NCBI GenBank assembly: GCA_016197205.1
Contig: JACPWG010000065.1
Span: 1-38,194, forward strand
Source of the DNA: Planctomycetota bacterium
GTDB lineage: Bacteria; Planctomycetota; MHYJ01; WSZJ01; JACPWG01
Length of the DNA: 38,194 nt
Direction: 5' to 3'
Shown in pieces: positions 26,397 to 34,215 of the stretch. A model generated the notes under the pieces. The model saw nothing but the letters and a program-made list of their open reading frames with translations. It made no database searches and was not told the DNA's origin. Both the position numbers and the translations under genes were made by a program. Each line of letters begins with the position of its first letter. Positions within the stretch are counted from its first letter, which is position 1.

Positions 26397-26876
26397 ATGG
26401 ATCCATCCGTCACGCCTCATGTCATGGAGGCGGGTTATTTCCTGGCCATGGGCACGGTCGCCGGCATGGCCGTGCTGTGCCTGGGCGAACTCTTCCGCGT
26501 CCTCCGCGAAATCGCCATCAACACGAGGAAGGCCGAGCGCGCCGAGGAGACGGTCTATCCCGCGCTCGGCTTCGTCTCCGGCATCCTGCACCTCGTCGCC
26601 CTCGTGATCTTCGTGGGCGCGGTCGGCGCGGCGGTGGCGGCGTTCACGGCGAACTACGACCGGCGGCGCTTCGCGAAGGATTTCGAGCGCGCGTGGGGCC
26701 TGGGTCTCGAACAGTGGAAAACCATCGAGCAGGACCTGCCGAAGCCGCCGTCCGCGGAGAAGCCCGCGGGCACGGAGAAGTCGGCCACGGACCCGGGGGC
26801 GGGCGTACCCGCCGGCCAGGCGACCGCGGGGGGCGTCGCCGGGGGGGCGTCGCCGGAAGGCGCGGCGGCCAAGTAA
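26397..26876 (+). CDS. Small membrane protein of unknown function
   Basis: The protein is 159 residues. There are two hydrophobic helices at about 11-34 (YFLAMGTVAGMAVLCLGELF) and about 60-83 (GILHLVALVIFVGAVGAAV), joined by a charged loop. A soluble tail with a short amphipathic helix and a Gly/Pro/Ala-rich end follows. AAGGAGG lies 5 bases before the ATG, the strongest ribosome site in the window. No family was recognised. The next gene starts 4 bases after the stop, so it is probably translated with the GmhB-like phosphatase, though nothing shows a functional link. Confidence 0.8.
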   Translation: MDPSVTPHVMEAGYFLAMGTVAGMAVLCLGELFRVLREIAINTRKAERAEETVYPALGFVSGILHLVALVIFVGAVGAAVAAFTANYDRRRFAKDFERAWGLGLEQWKTIEQDLPKPPSAEKPAGTEKSATDPGAGVPAGQATAGGVAGGASPEGAAAK

Positions 26877-26880
26877 AACC

Positions 26881-27633
26881 ATGTCGGTCCAGGAAGAGGC
26901 CAACCGGCTTCGGCACTCCGCCGTCTTTCTCGATCGGGACGGGGTGCTGAACGAGGAGAAGGGGACCTGGCTCCGCTCCTGGGACGAGTGGGAGTGGATC
27001 TCCGGCGCCTTCGAGGCGCTCGGCTTCCTGGGCACGCGGCGGGCCTCGCAGGCCGCCATGGGCATGAAGGCGTTCGAACGAGGGCAGCTCACCGCCGAAC
27101 AACTCGAGACGGTGCTCGAACTGCAGCGGCGCCAGGTTCGGATGCGAAAGGCCTTCGGCTGGGGGGATCCGGGCTTCGGGCCCGTGCCGTGGATCCTCGT
27201 CGCGACCAACCAGTCGGGGGTCGGGCGGCGCGTCGTGACGCGGGAGGAGGTGGAGGAGGTGCACGTGCGGCTCCGCGTGTCCCTCGCGCAGGCCGGGATC
27301 GTGCTCAGCGGCATCGAGGTTTGCTACCACGTCCCCGACGACGCCTGCGAGTGCCGGAAACCGAAGCCGGGACTGCTGCTGCAAGCGGCGCGTCGCCTGG
27401 GGATCGACCTGGGACGGTCCTTCACCATCGGAGACGCGCGGCGCGACATCGAGGCGGGAGCGGCGGCGGGCACGCGGACGGTGCTCGTGAAGACGGGGAA
27501 GGGCGCGAAGGAGGCGGCGGGAATGGCGAAGTGGCCGCGCCGGCCGGACTACGTCGCGGACGACCTGCTGCAGGCCGCGGTGTGGATCAACGGGCTGCGC
27601 GAGGCCTGGCTCTCCGGAGAAGGGCCCGCCTGA
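26881..27633 (+). CDS. gmhB: HAD-IIIA phosphatase, GmhB-like (heptose 1,7-bisphosphate phosphatase)
   Basis: The protein is 250 residues. Motif I is FLDRDGVLN with nucleophile Asp18 and Asp20, then VATNQSGVGRR and KPKPGLL. GDARRDIEAG binds magnesium. The zinc loop (CYHVPDDACECRKP) keeps the Cys-x-His...Cys-x-Cys pattern of GmhB and the HisB N-domain. GmhB dephosphorylates D-glycero-D-manno-heptose 1,7-bisphosphate for lipopolysaccharide or glycan precursors; histidinol-phosphatase activity is the alternative. About 50 extra residues separate motif I from TNQSG compared with ordinary GmhB (normal length about 190), including a helical GQLTAEQLETVLELQRRQ. The 3' end overlaps thiE, convergent, by 47 bases. 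Confidence 0.78.
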   Translation: MSVQEEANRLRHSAVFLDRDGVLNEEKGTWLRSWDEWEWISGAFEALGFLGTRRASQAAMGMKAFERGQLTAEQLETVLELQRRQVRMRKAFGWGDPGFGPVPWILVATNQSGVGRRVVTREEVEEVHVRLRVSLAQAGIVLSGIEVCYHVPDDACECRKPKPGLLLQAARRLGIDLGRSFTIGDARRDIEAGAAAGTRTVLVKTGKGAKEAAGMAKWPRRPDYVADDLLQAAVWINGLREAWLSGEGPA

Positions 27634-28699
27634 TCTTCCGTGCCGCCGCCGCGACGTCAGTCCGCGCGATCACGCCCGCGCACACCGCGAGGCAGGCCAC
27701 GCCCGTCCGGGCCACCGCGCCCGCGTTCTCCGGCGTGATCCCGCCGATGGCCACGACCGGGATGCCGATCCGGCGCACCGCCTCCCGCACGGACGCGAGC
27801 CCCGAAGGCGGCAGCTCGCGCGCCGCCAACCTCGCCGCGCCCGCCGCCTGGCCCCGCTCCTCCACCCGGTGCGCGAACTTCGTCGCCGCCCCGTAGACCG
27901 GTCCCACCGAGACGTAGTCGGCCCCGCCCGTGGCCGCTGCCTGCCTCGCGGCGAGCGAATGGCAGGTGACGCCGACGAGCCGTTCCGGGCCGAGCAGGCG
28001 CCGCGCCTCCAGGAGCGGGAGGTCCTCCGCCCCGACGTGCACGCCGTCCGCTCCGCAGGCGAGCGCGACGTGCACCCGGTCGTTCACGAGGAAAAGCCGG
28101 CCGGCCTTTTCGGTGATGCGCCGCAGGCGTCGCGCCAGCTCGAGGTAGTCGCGGTCCGGGAGGAGCTTCTCGCGGAGCTGGATCGCGTCGGCGCCGCCTT
28201 CGAGCGCCTCGCGCGTGACGCGCTCCAGCGGCCGCGCCGCCACCGCGCGGGTGACGATCACGTAGAGCCGCGCGTGCGCGAAGCGGTCTCCGGGCCGCGG
28301 GAGGAGCAGCTCCTTTTCCAGCTCATAGGCGCGGAACCGCAGCTTGCCGAACGACGTGGCGAGCGCGCGCGAGCGGGTGAGGCCGAACTCCTCGAGGGAA
28401 CGCAGGGCCTCCTGCAGCCGCTTGCAGTTGGCGACGACCAGCTCGTCGAGGCCGCGGACGCCCGCCTGATCCGAGGCGTGGAGGTCCTTGCCCACGTCTT
28501 CGCGGCTCTCGCGCGAACGGACGAGGGCGACCCCGAAACCGCCGTCCCGGCAGACGGCGGCGAGGTCGTGCCGGAGGGCTTTGAGGGCGGCGGAGAGGCG
28601 GGGGTCATTCCGGACGAACCGCTCATGGTCTTCGAGGACCCGCAGGGCCTCGCGCGCGCGATTCAGGTTGGCGTCGAGGACCCGATCGACGTTGCTCAT
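27587..28699 (-). CDS. thiE: Thiamine-phosphate synthase with N-terminal ThiD2-type domain
   Basis: The protein is 370 residues, far longer than the usual 210 of ThiE. Residues 1-135 are a helical domain (RVLDANLNRAREALRVLED) of the type found fused to ThiE in several phyla, called ThiD2 and thought to act in hydroxymethylpyrimidine-phosphate phosphorylation. Residues 143-370 are ThiE. IQLREK (173-178), VNDR, DGVHVGAEDLP, the diphosphate loop VSVGPVYGAATK and AIGGITPEN are all present. It joins HMP diphosphate with thiazole phosphate to give thiamine phosphate. The start could be 28708 or 28699; I choose 28699. There is no ribosome site, and the -10 is so close that the mRNA may be leaderless. 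No other thi genes are nearby. Confidence 0.9.
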   Translation of the reverse strand: MSNVDRVLDANLNRAREALRVLEDHERFVRNDPRLSAALKALRHDLAAVCRDGGFGVALVRSRESREDVGKDLHASDQAGVRGLDELVVANCKRLQEALRSLEEFGLTRSRALATSFGKLRFRAYELEKELLLPRPGDRFAHARLYVIVTRAVAARPLERVTREALEGGADAIQLREKLLPDRDYLELARRLRRITEKAGRLFLVNDRVHVALACGADGVHVGAEDLPLLEARRLLGPERLVGVTCHSLAARQAAATGGADYVSVGPVYGAATKFAHRVEERGQAAGAARLAARELPPSGLASVREAVRRIGIPVVAIGGITPENAGAVARTGVACLAVCAGVIARTDVAAAARKIRRALLRRARPRAAR

Positions 28700-28706
28700 G
28701 GCGCGC

Positions 28707-28736
28707 ATGATAGCAGGAACGCCCGGCGGCTGCCAA
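28707..28736 (-). promoter_or_regulatory. thiE: Promoter of thiE, probably giving a leaderless mRNA
   Basis: On the minus strand TTGGCA (28731-28736), an 18-bp spacer and TATCAT (28707-28712). A transcription start about 7 bases on would fall at the ATG of 28699. Confidence 0.6.
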
Positions 28737-28831
28737 GCTCCGGTGGGGGTGCGGGCGAGCCGCGAGGCCACGGAGACGATACGAGCCACAGAGGGCACAG
28801 CGCGGCGGTGCCGCAGCCAAGCGACGACGGA

Positions 28832-28910
28832 ACCACAGATTTCACAGATTAACGACGATTTCACAGATTCGTAATCTGCGTAATCTCGTTGAATCTGTGA
28901 AATCTGTGGT
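28832..28910. repeat. 79-bp hairpin with perfect 19-bp arms (CACAGATTTCACAGATT type)
   Basis: The arms ACCACAGATTTCACAGATT (28832-28850) and its exact complement at 28892-28910 enclose a core with further ACAGATT/AATCTG words. AT-rich in a GC-rich genome and without an open frame. It resembles widespread MITE-like repeats. Confidence 0.85.
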
Positions 28911-29313
28911 TTTCGTGGCGTTCGACCAAAGTCGAATTGTCGCAAGAAAACGAACTTCGAACGATTAGCGGAACAGAGGCTACGGAGAAACGGATTTTAG
29001 CGATTTATCAGAAGCCCCGTCGCTCCGACGACCGATATACTGTGTGGGGAGGTAGACCCGAGCGCGCCCTACCGCGGGGCCGGACGGCTCGCCCCGCGAC
29101 GCAGATGGATACGGACTCCGAGCTTGAAACGGACACTCGTGGATCGTCGGGAAACCTGAGCTTGGACTTGTCGGTCGCGGAGGCGCGGGTGTTCCGCGCC
29201 GCGTGGCCCGCGGGCCCCGGCCCACGCGCAAGGCGCCCCCCAGCCGCCGGCACTTACGGTCGCGGCGGCCCGGGGGAACGGACGCGGAGGTTTCCCGGCC
29301 CGGGGAGACCGCC
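28911..29313. other. Gene-free stretch before the trypsin-like protease
   Basis: No supportable gene. It changes from AT-richer sequence (28920-29045) to very GC-rich sequence. A TATACT at 29036-29041 has no matching -35. Confidence 0.5.
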
Positions 29314-30483
29314 ATGCGCCGCTTTCCGATGAACCACGGCTTCGCCTACCTGTCCTGCGCCATCCTGTTCGCCTCCCTCGAATTCCAGATCCACACCCTG
29401 CGCGACACGCTGGCCTCGACCCGCGAGTCCGTTTCGGACGCGCGGACCCGCCTGCTGACCGCGGTCGGCCGCACCGGCCAGGACCTGGCCACGGTCGCCG
29501 AGGACGTCGCCCGCACCCAGCGGGAAATCCACACCTCCGAGGAGCGCCACCAGGCCGCGCTCGCCGGCGTCGAGCGCATCGTCTCCTCCGGGCTCGGCAA
29601 GCTCCGCGAGGGCGTCAAGGAAGAGGTCACCCGGCTCGAATCGGTCGTCGGGACCAGCTTCACGATGAGCGCCTCCATCGCCGAAAAGATCGGCGCCCTC
29701 CAGCAGAACCTCCAACACGACCCGTCCGTCCTCTCCGCCGCGCTGCTCGCGCCGACCGTCCAGGTCCGCGGCAACGGCGGCGTGGGGGCCGGTACGCTGA
29801 TCCACTCCGCGCCCGCCGCCGCGCCCGCCACCGGGTACCGCACCTACGTCCTCACCGCCTTCCACGTCGTCGCCAAGGTCGTGTCCCGGGAAGGCAAGGA
29901 GGAAGTGCGCGAGCTGGTGCAGGTCCGCGTCTTCCACGCCGATCTGGAGTCGTCCGAGGAGTACGAGGCCGACCTCCTGAGCTATGACGAGACCCGTGAC
30001 ATCGCCATCCTGAAGCTGCGCACGGAAAAGTGGTTCCCCCAGACGGCCCACCTCGCCGGCCGCGAGACGCTGCGCGCGCTCAGCCTCTTCACGCCGCTCT
30101 ACGCGGTCGGCTGCCCGCTCGGCCACAACCCGATGCCGTCGCTCGGCGAGATCACGAGCACGACGAAGGACCTGAACGGCCAGCGCTTCTGGATGATGAG
30201 CGCGCCGACGATCTACGGGAATTCCGGCGGCGGCGTCTACCTCGCCACCAGCCACGAGCTCATCGGCGTCTCCTCGATGATCTGCGTCTACGACAACTTC
30301 GTCTCCCTCCCGATCCCCCACCTGGGCATCTTCCTCCCGCTGGACGCGGTGCACGACTGGCTGGACGCGCAGTGCCTCCAGTTCCTCTACCGCAGCGACC
30401 GCTCGAAGGAAGAATGTGATCGCGACCGCCATGAGCGCCGCAAGGCCCAACCGCTGACCGTCCAGCTCACCTGGGATTTCTAA
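29314..30483 (+). CDS. Membrane-anchored trypsin-like serine protease with coiled-coil linker
   Basis: The protein is 389 residues. An N-terminal hydrophobic helix (about 9-22) anchors it. A long Arg/Glu-rich helical linker (about 25-145) follows, then a chymotrypsin-fold domain. The catalytic triad reads as His184 (TAFHVV), Asp229 (RDIAIL) and Ser304 (YGNSGGG), as in HtrA-type and other S1C-like proteases. No PDZ domain is seen. The protease should act outside the inner membrane. The ATG at 29314 has GGGGAG 7-12 bases upstream. The stop is 2 bases from the next start, so it is translated with the C45-type hydrolase. Confidence 0.85.
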   Translation: MRRFPMNHGFAYLSCAILFASLEFQIHTLRDTLASTRESVSDARTRLLTAVGRTGQDLATVAEDVARTQREIHTSEERHQAALAGVERIVSSGLGKLREGVKEEVTRLESVVGTSFTMSASIAEKIGALQQNLQHDPSVLSAALLAPTVQVRGNGGVGAGTLIHSAPAAAPATGYRTYVLTAFHVVAKVVSREGKEEVRELVQVRVFHADLESSEEYEADLLSYDETRDIAILKLRTEKWFPQTAHLAGRETLRALSLFTPLYAVGCPLGHNPMPSLGEITSTTKDLNGQRFWMMSAPTIYGNSGGGVYLATSHELIGVSSMICVYDNFVSLPIPHLGIFLPLDAVHDWLDAQCLQFLYRSDRSKEECDRDRHERRKAQPLTVQLTWDF

Positions 30484-30485
30484 AC

Positions 30486-32387
30486 ATGTCCGGCACGACG
30501 CGGCTCCTCTTCGGCAAGAAGCGCATCCGGATCCCGCCGGCGGAGCGGGTGCTGCGTTCGCACGAGGCCGGCCGGATGGAGAAGCTCGGCAACCTGAACG
30601 TGCTCCGCCTTCGGGGTTCCAGCTACCAGATGGGCTGCCAGCACGGGACCCTCCTGAAGGACGAAATCGCCAGCGGCTTCTACGAGTATTACACCGGGTG
30701 CATCACCCGGCTGGTGGAGGCGTCGGCCCGCACCGGCTCGGCGTCCTTCGTCGAGTACCTCCGCTCGATCGTCCGCAAGCGTCTCTTCGCGAATTGGATC
30801 TACAACCGGCTGCTCCGGACCGCGCCGCGCGCGGCGAAGGAGGAGATCCAGGGGCTGGCGGACGGCTCCGGCGTGCCGCCGGAGAAGATCCTGCGCGCCT
30901 TCGTCGTCGCCGACGTCTTCCTCTACCTGGTCGGGCTGCTCTTCCGCACGCGCCGCCGCGTCCTGCCGCGCGCGCTCATGCCCGCGTGCAGCTCCCTCGT
31001 CGCCTGGGGGCCCGCGACGGCCGACGGCAAGCTCCTCCACGGCCGGAACCTCGAGTTCTTCGGCATCGGGCACTGGGACACGCACCCGACCGTTCTTTTT
31101 TTTGAGCCGGAGCAGGGGATCCCCTTCGTCTCCGTGACGACGGCGGGGGTGGGGACGGGCGGGATCACGTCGATGAACGAGGCGGGGCTGACGCTCGCGC
31201 TCAACGTCCACCTCACGCGCGACATCGCGGCGGAGGGGATGCCGATGATCTGGATCGGCAACGAGATCATCCGTCGCTCGGAAACGATCGCGGACGCGGT
31301 GCGGGTCGCGTCGGAGTTCCATCCGGCCTGCGGCTTCTCCTTCACGGTCGCCGAGTCGCGCCGGCCGGGGGCGGGCGTGATCGAAATCTCGGCCGGCCGC
31401 GTGAAGCTGCGGCCCGCCACGGACTCGACGCTCGTGATGACCAACCACTACCTGACGGGGGACCTGAAGCGGGACGAGCTGGACATCAACACCTCCATCC
31501 GGCTGCACACGCTCGGCCGGTACACGCGGGGGCTGGAGCTGCTCAAGGAACGGTTCGGCGCCATGGGCGTCGCCGACATGGCGGAGATGCTGGGCGACCA
31601 CCAGGACCCGTACACGCACCGGGCGCGCGCGGTGGGGTCGGTGCTGGCCCAGCCTCACAACATCACGAGCGTGGTCTTCGTCCCGCAAGACCGGCAGCTC
31701 TGGGTCGCCACTGGGCCCGCGCCGGTGAGCCACGGGCCGTACGTCGGGCTGTCCCTGGACGAACCGATCGCGGACGGAGCGGGAGTCTTTGCCGGTGCCG
31801 GGGCCGGGGTCGGGGTCGGACCGGCGCCGTCCGTCGTGGCCCCCGCCGCGGAGGTCGCGGTCGTTGGCGCGGGCGCGCCCGAGTCGCCCGCGTGCCCCTC
31901 GCCCAGCGAGGCCTCGTACCCGTTCGTCGAAGGGACGCCCTGGTCCGGAACGTCGGAGTTCTCCGCCTACCAGCACTACATGAAGGCCTACACCTCGCAG
32001 CTCGACGGGCTGCCGGTCGACTCGATTCTCGAGTCGCTGCGGCTCGCGCGCGCGGGGGACGACCAGGAGCCGGCGTACGCGCTCGTGCACGGCCTCTACC
32101 TCCTGCAGACGAAGCGCTACGCGGAGGCGGCGGAGGCGCTCGAACACGCGGCCGGCCTGCCCGACCTCGAACACAAGCATGCGGTCGCGCGCTTCTGGAA
32201 GGGGGTCTGCCTGCAGCTTCAGGGGCAGACCGTCGCGGCCCAGGGGGAGTTCCTGCGCGTGCTGAGCCTGCACGGCGCGGGGGACGAGATCCGGAAGGCG
32301 GCGAAGGACCGCTGGTCCCGCCCCTTCACGGAGGCGGAGCTGGCCGCGGTCGAACCGGACATGGTGTACACGGACGTCATTTCTTGA
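30486..32387 (+). CDS. C45-type Ntn-hydrolase/acyltransferase-like protein with helical C-terminal tail
   Basis: The protein is 633 residues. The first 165 residues include LRGSSYQMGCQHGTLL, typical of the propeptide side of C45 (isopenicillin N acyltransferase-like) proteins. The mature-chain nucleophile is Cys168 in PACSSLVAWG, followed by DGKLLHGRNLEFFG, GGITSMNEAGLTLA and MTNHY, all family landmarks. Autocleavage before Cys168 would create the N-terminal nucleophile. The family hydrolyses or transfers acyl groups on amides. Residues about 430-480 are Ala/Val/Gly-rich linker, and about 500-620 are TPR-like helices (ALVHGLYLLQTKRYAEAAEALEHA). No signal peptide is seen. It follows the protease gene by 2 bases. 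Confidence 0.82.
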   Translation: MSGTTRLLFGKKRIRIPPAERVLRSHEAGRMEKLGNLNVLRLRGSSYQMGCQHGTLLKDEIASGFYEYYTGCITRLVEASARTGSASFVEYLRSIVRKRLFANWIYNRLLRTAPRAAKEEIQGLADGSGVPPEKILRAFVVADVFLYLVGLLFRTRRRVLPRALMPACSSLVAWGPATADGKLLHGRNLEFFGIGHWDTHPTVLFFEPEQGIPFVSVTTAGVGTGGITSMNEAGLTLALNVHLTRDIAAEGMPMIWIGNEIIRRSETIADAVRVASEFHPACGFSFTVAESRRPGAGVIEISAGRVKLRPATDSTLVMTNHYLTGDLKRDELDINTSIRLHTLGRYTRGLELLKERFGAMGVADMAEMLGDHQDPYTHRARAVGSVLAQPHNITSVVFVPQDRQLWVATGPAPVSHGPYVGLSLDEPIADGAGVFAGAGAGVGVGPAPSVVAPAAEVAVVGAGAPESPACPSPSEASYPFVEGTPWSGTSEFSAYQHYMKAYTSQLDGLPVDSILESLRLARAGDDQEPAYALVHGLYLLQTKRYAEAAEALEHAAGLPDLEHKHAVARFWKGVCLQLQGQTVAAQGEFLRVLSLHGAGDEIRKAAKDRWSRPFTEAELAAVEPDMVYTDVIS

Positions 32388-32441
32388 CGCGGGGGATCGC
32401 GGGCGAAGTCGGAAGGCGTGGCGGCGGGCGGTCGCCGTGAG

Positions 32442-32465
32442 GGTGCAGGGCGGAAGCCCTGCACC
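32442..32465. repeat. GTGCAGGGC palindrome, copy 3
   Basis: GGTGCAGGGC GGAA GCCCTGCACC followed by ACAAAAC, the same orientation as copy 2. Confidence 0.85.
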
Positions 32466-32584
32466 ACAAAACCGGGTCTGGTTCGAACGCGGCGTCGACT
32501 TTTCGATCGCCAGTGGTCCGTCATGGCGCCCCCCCCCCCCCCAGAGTCGTGGGGACCGGGCGTGGAGTTTGTTTTTCGCGCGCC

Positions 32585-32613
32585 CGTAGGGGCACGGCGG
32601 CGCCGTGCCCACG
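32585..32613. repeat. REP-like palindrome, CACGGC family, copy 5
   Basis: CGTAGGGGCACGGCGG then CGCCGTGCCCACG. The intergenic region 32388-32836 otherwise holds a 14-C run at 32529-32542 and no gene. Confidence 0.8.
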
Positions 32614-32754
32614 AAGCGAGACGAAGGGCGCGGCCTCGCGCAACGGCAGCGGCGCTTTGAGCCGGGTCGGGCGGAGGGCGGACTTCGGCGAGGACGTTCG
32701 CCGCGCTCAACGCCCGGGGCTCTCCTGCTCGCCGCTTCCGCGCTTCCTCCCCGG

Positions 32755-32783
32755 TTGACTTCGGCGACGCCGGTGGCTAGACT
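32755..32783 (+). promoter_or_regulatory. Promoter of the DUF4058 gene
   Basis: TTGACT (32755-32760), a 17-bp spacer and TAGACT (32778-32783), about 53 bases before the ATG. Confidence 0.75.
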
Positions 32784-32836
32784 ATCCCGTAGGCACGAGT
32801 TGTCCACGCGATAGCGACGAATGAGGCGTCCCAGCC

Positions 32837-33622
32837 ATGCCCAGTCCCTTCCCCGGAATGGACCCGTACCTCGAACACACCTGGCCCGGAGTCCACGCGA
32901 GGCTGATCGTTTACGCGAGCGATCAGCTCCAGGTCCAACTCCCCTCTGACCTGCGTGCGGACGTCGAGCAGCGCGTCCTGTTGGAGGAGATGGCCGGTGT
33001 CGAACAAGCCTACCGACCGGACGTGTACGTCGTCGAACACGGTCAACCCAGACCCCATGCCCCGTCCGCGGGCGGAGTCGCGGTGGCCGAACCGTTCGTC
33101 GTGCACTTGGACCCGGACGAAGTGTTCCAGCGCTACATCGACATCGTGGATGCGGCCACCGGCAACCAGGTGATCACGACCATCGAGTTCCTAAGCCCCA
33201 CCAACAAGCTCCCCGGCGCAGGTCAGGACAAGTTCAGGCGCAAGCAGGAGGAGACCCTGCGCAGTCGGGTCAGCATCGTGGAGATCGATCTGGTTCGTGC
33301 GGGGAGCCGGGTCCTCATGGTTCGTTCCGATCGGATCCCGCCCTCCCATCGAACGACTTACCAGGTGTGTAGCCGCCGCGGCTGGCGTCCGAATGACGTT
33401 GAGGTTTACCGCGCGCCCCTGCGGGAACGGCTCCCGGTCATCCCGATCCCGCTGCGCGAAGCCGACCGGGACGTGACGCTCGATCTGCAGAGCCTCATCG
33501 ACCTCGCCTATCGCAATGGGCGGTACGACAGCATCGACTACTCCGTCGATCCGACTCCCCCCTTCGACCCGCCGGACGCCGCATGGGCCGACGCTCTCCT
33601 GCGCGAACAGCGGCGGCGCTAG
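32837..33622 (+). CDS. DUF4058 family protein
   Basis: The protein is 261 residues, normal for the family. The N-terminus MPSPFPGMDPYLE is the hallmark of DUF4058. Further landmarks are FLSPTNK, VEIDLVRAGSR and LVIPIPLREAD-like strands (here LPVIPIPLRE). The ExK-like arrangement inside IEFLSPTNK recalls PD-(D/E)XK nuclease cores, but I did not confirm it. The family is abundant in planctomycetes and cyanobacteria and has no established function. The gene stands alone behind its own promoter, with no signal peptide and no strong ribosome site. Confidence 0.88.
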   Translation: MPSPFPGMDPYLEHTWPGVHARLIVYASDQLQVQLPSDLRADVEQRVLLEEMAGVEQAYRPDVYVVEHGQPRPHAPSAGGVAVAEPFVVHLDPDEVFQRYIDIVDAATGNQVITTIEFLSPTNKLPGAGQDKFRRKQEETLRSRVSIVEIDLVRAGSRVLMVRSDRIPPSHRTTYQVCSRRGWRPNDVEVYRAPLRERLPVIPIPLREADRDVTLDLQSLIDLAYRNGRYDSIDYSVDPTPPFDPPDAAWADALLREQRRR

Positions 33623-34127
33623 GGGCCTGTTGACAAACTTCGGACACCGTCGGCCATCCTGTCACGGCGTGTCGCAGCCCCTGTGGCCGTTCGCGCGGGC
33701 AGGCCTGCGCTCCGTAGCTCGCGTCGAGCGAGCGAAGGAGGGATGCCCGCGACCCCAGGCATCGTACCTGGACTTCGTCATCAGGCCACTCGTGGGCCTT
33801 CCCTATCGATCCTGGGGGGGACGATTGAAGCGGAACGGGTCCGCGGAGGACACACGGAACCGCGACCGTGAGGGAGCGGTCTCCGCGCGTTCTTCCACAG
33901 CCGCGGATTCGACCTCGCTGCCCGGTGGGATCGCAGGGCGCTCCCCTGCGGGTCGGCGGCCTCGACCCGGAGGTCATGGCCGAACGCCCCCAGACCGCTC
34001 CCTCACGGTCGCGGTTCGGTTTCCACGCGGGACGCGCCTGGGACGGAAACGAAGGACCTGCCGGAACGGGATCGAAGGCCCACGAGGCGCCGCGACCGCC
34101 CGCCCGCCCCCGCCCGGGCTCGCCGTC
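33623..34127. other. Gene-free stretch containing an inverted pair of the 22-bp GC motif
   Basis: Starts with GGGCCTGTTGACAAACTTCGG-type sequence just after the DUF4058 stop. The core, 33858-34016, is bracketed by inverted motif copies. No supportable gene. Confidence 0.5.
33858..34016. repeat. Inverted pair of the 22-bp GC motif enclosing about 113 bp
   Basis: AACCGCGACCGTGAGGGAGC at 33858 (23 bp to 33880) and its complement at 33994-34016 match perfectly. The arrangement is MITE-like, but no target duplication is evident. Confidence 0.7.
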
Positions 34128-34156
34128 TGGACACCCGCCCGACCCCGTGCTATACT
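34128..34156 (+). promoter_or_regulatory. Promoter of the regulator-peptidase-transporter operon
   Basis: TGGACA (34128-34133), a 17-bp spacer and TATACT (34151-34156), about 60 bases before the start at 34216. Confidence 0.75.
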
Positions 34157-34215
34157 TCTCCGCTTGGCCCCCCGATCGACCTCCCTTCGTGCGTCCCCGC
34201 GCTCGGAGTCCCCGC

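Noticed and set aside
28832..28910. Repeated ACAGATT words as a CRISPR-like array
   Set aside because: Repeats are short, inverted and irregularly spaced; no direct repeat-spacer pattern and no cas genes.
29036..29041. TATACT as a -10 for the trypsin-like protease gene
   Set aside because: No -35-like hexamer at 16-18 bp upstream, and it is about 270 bases from the start codon.
32529..32542. Run of 14 C as a phase-variation tract
   Set aside because: Intergenic and not placed in a promoter spacer or reading frame; could also be a sequencing artefact.
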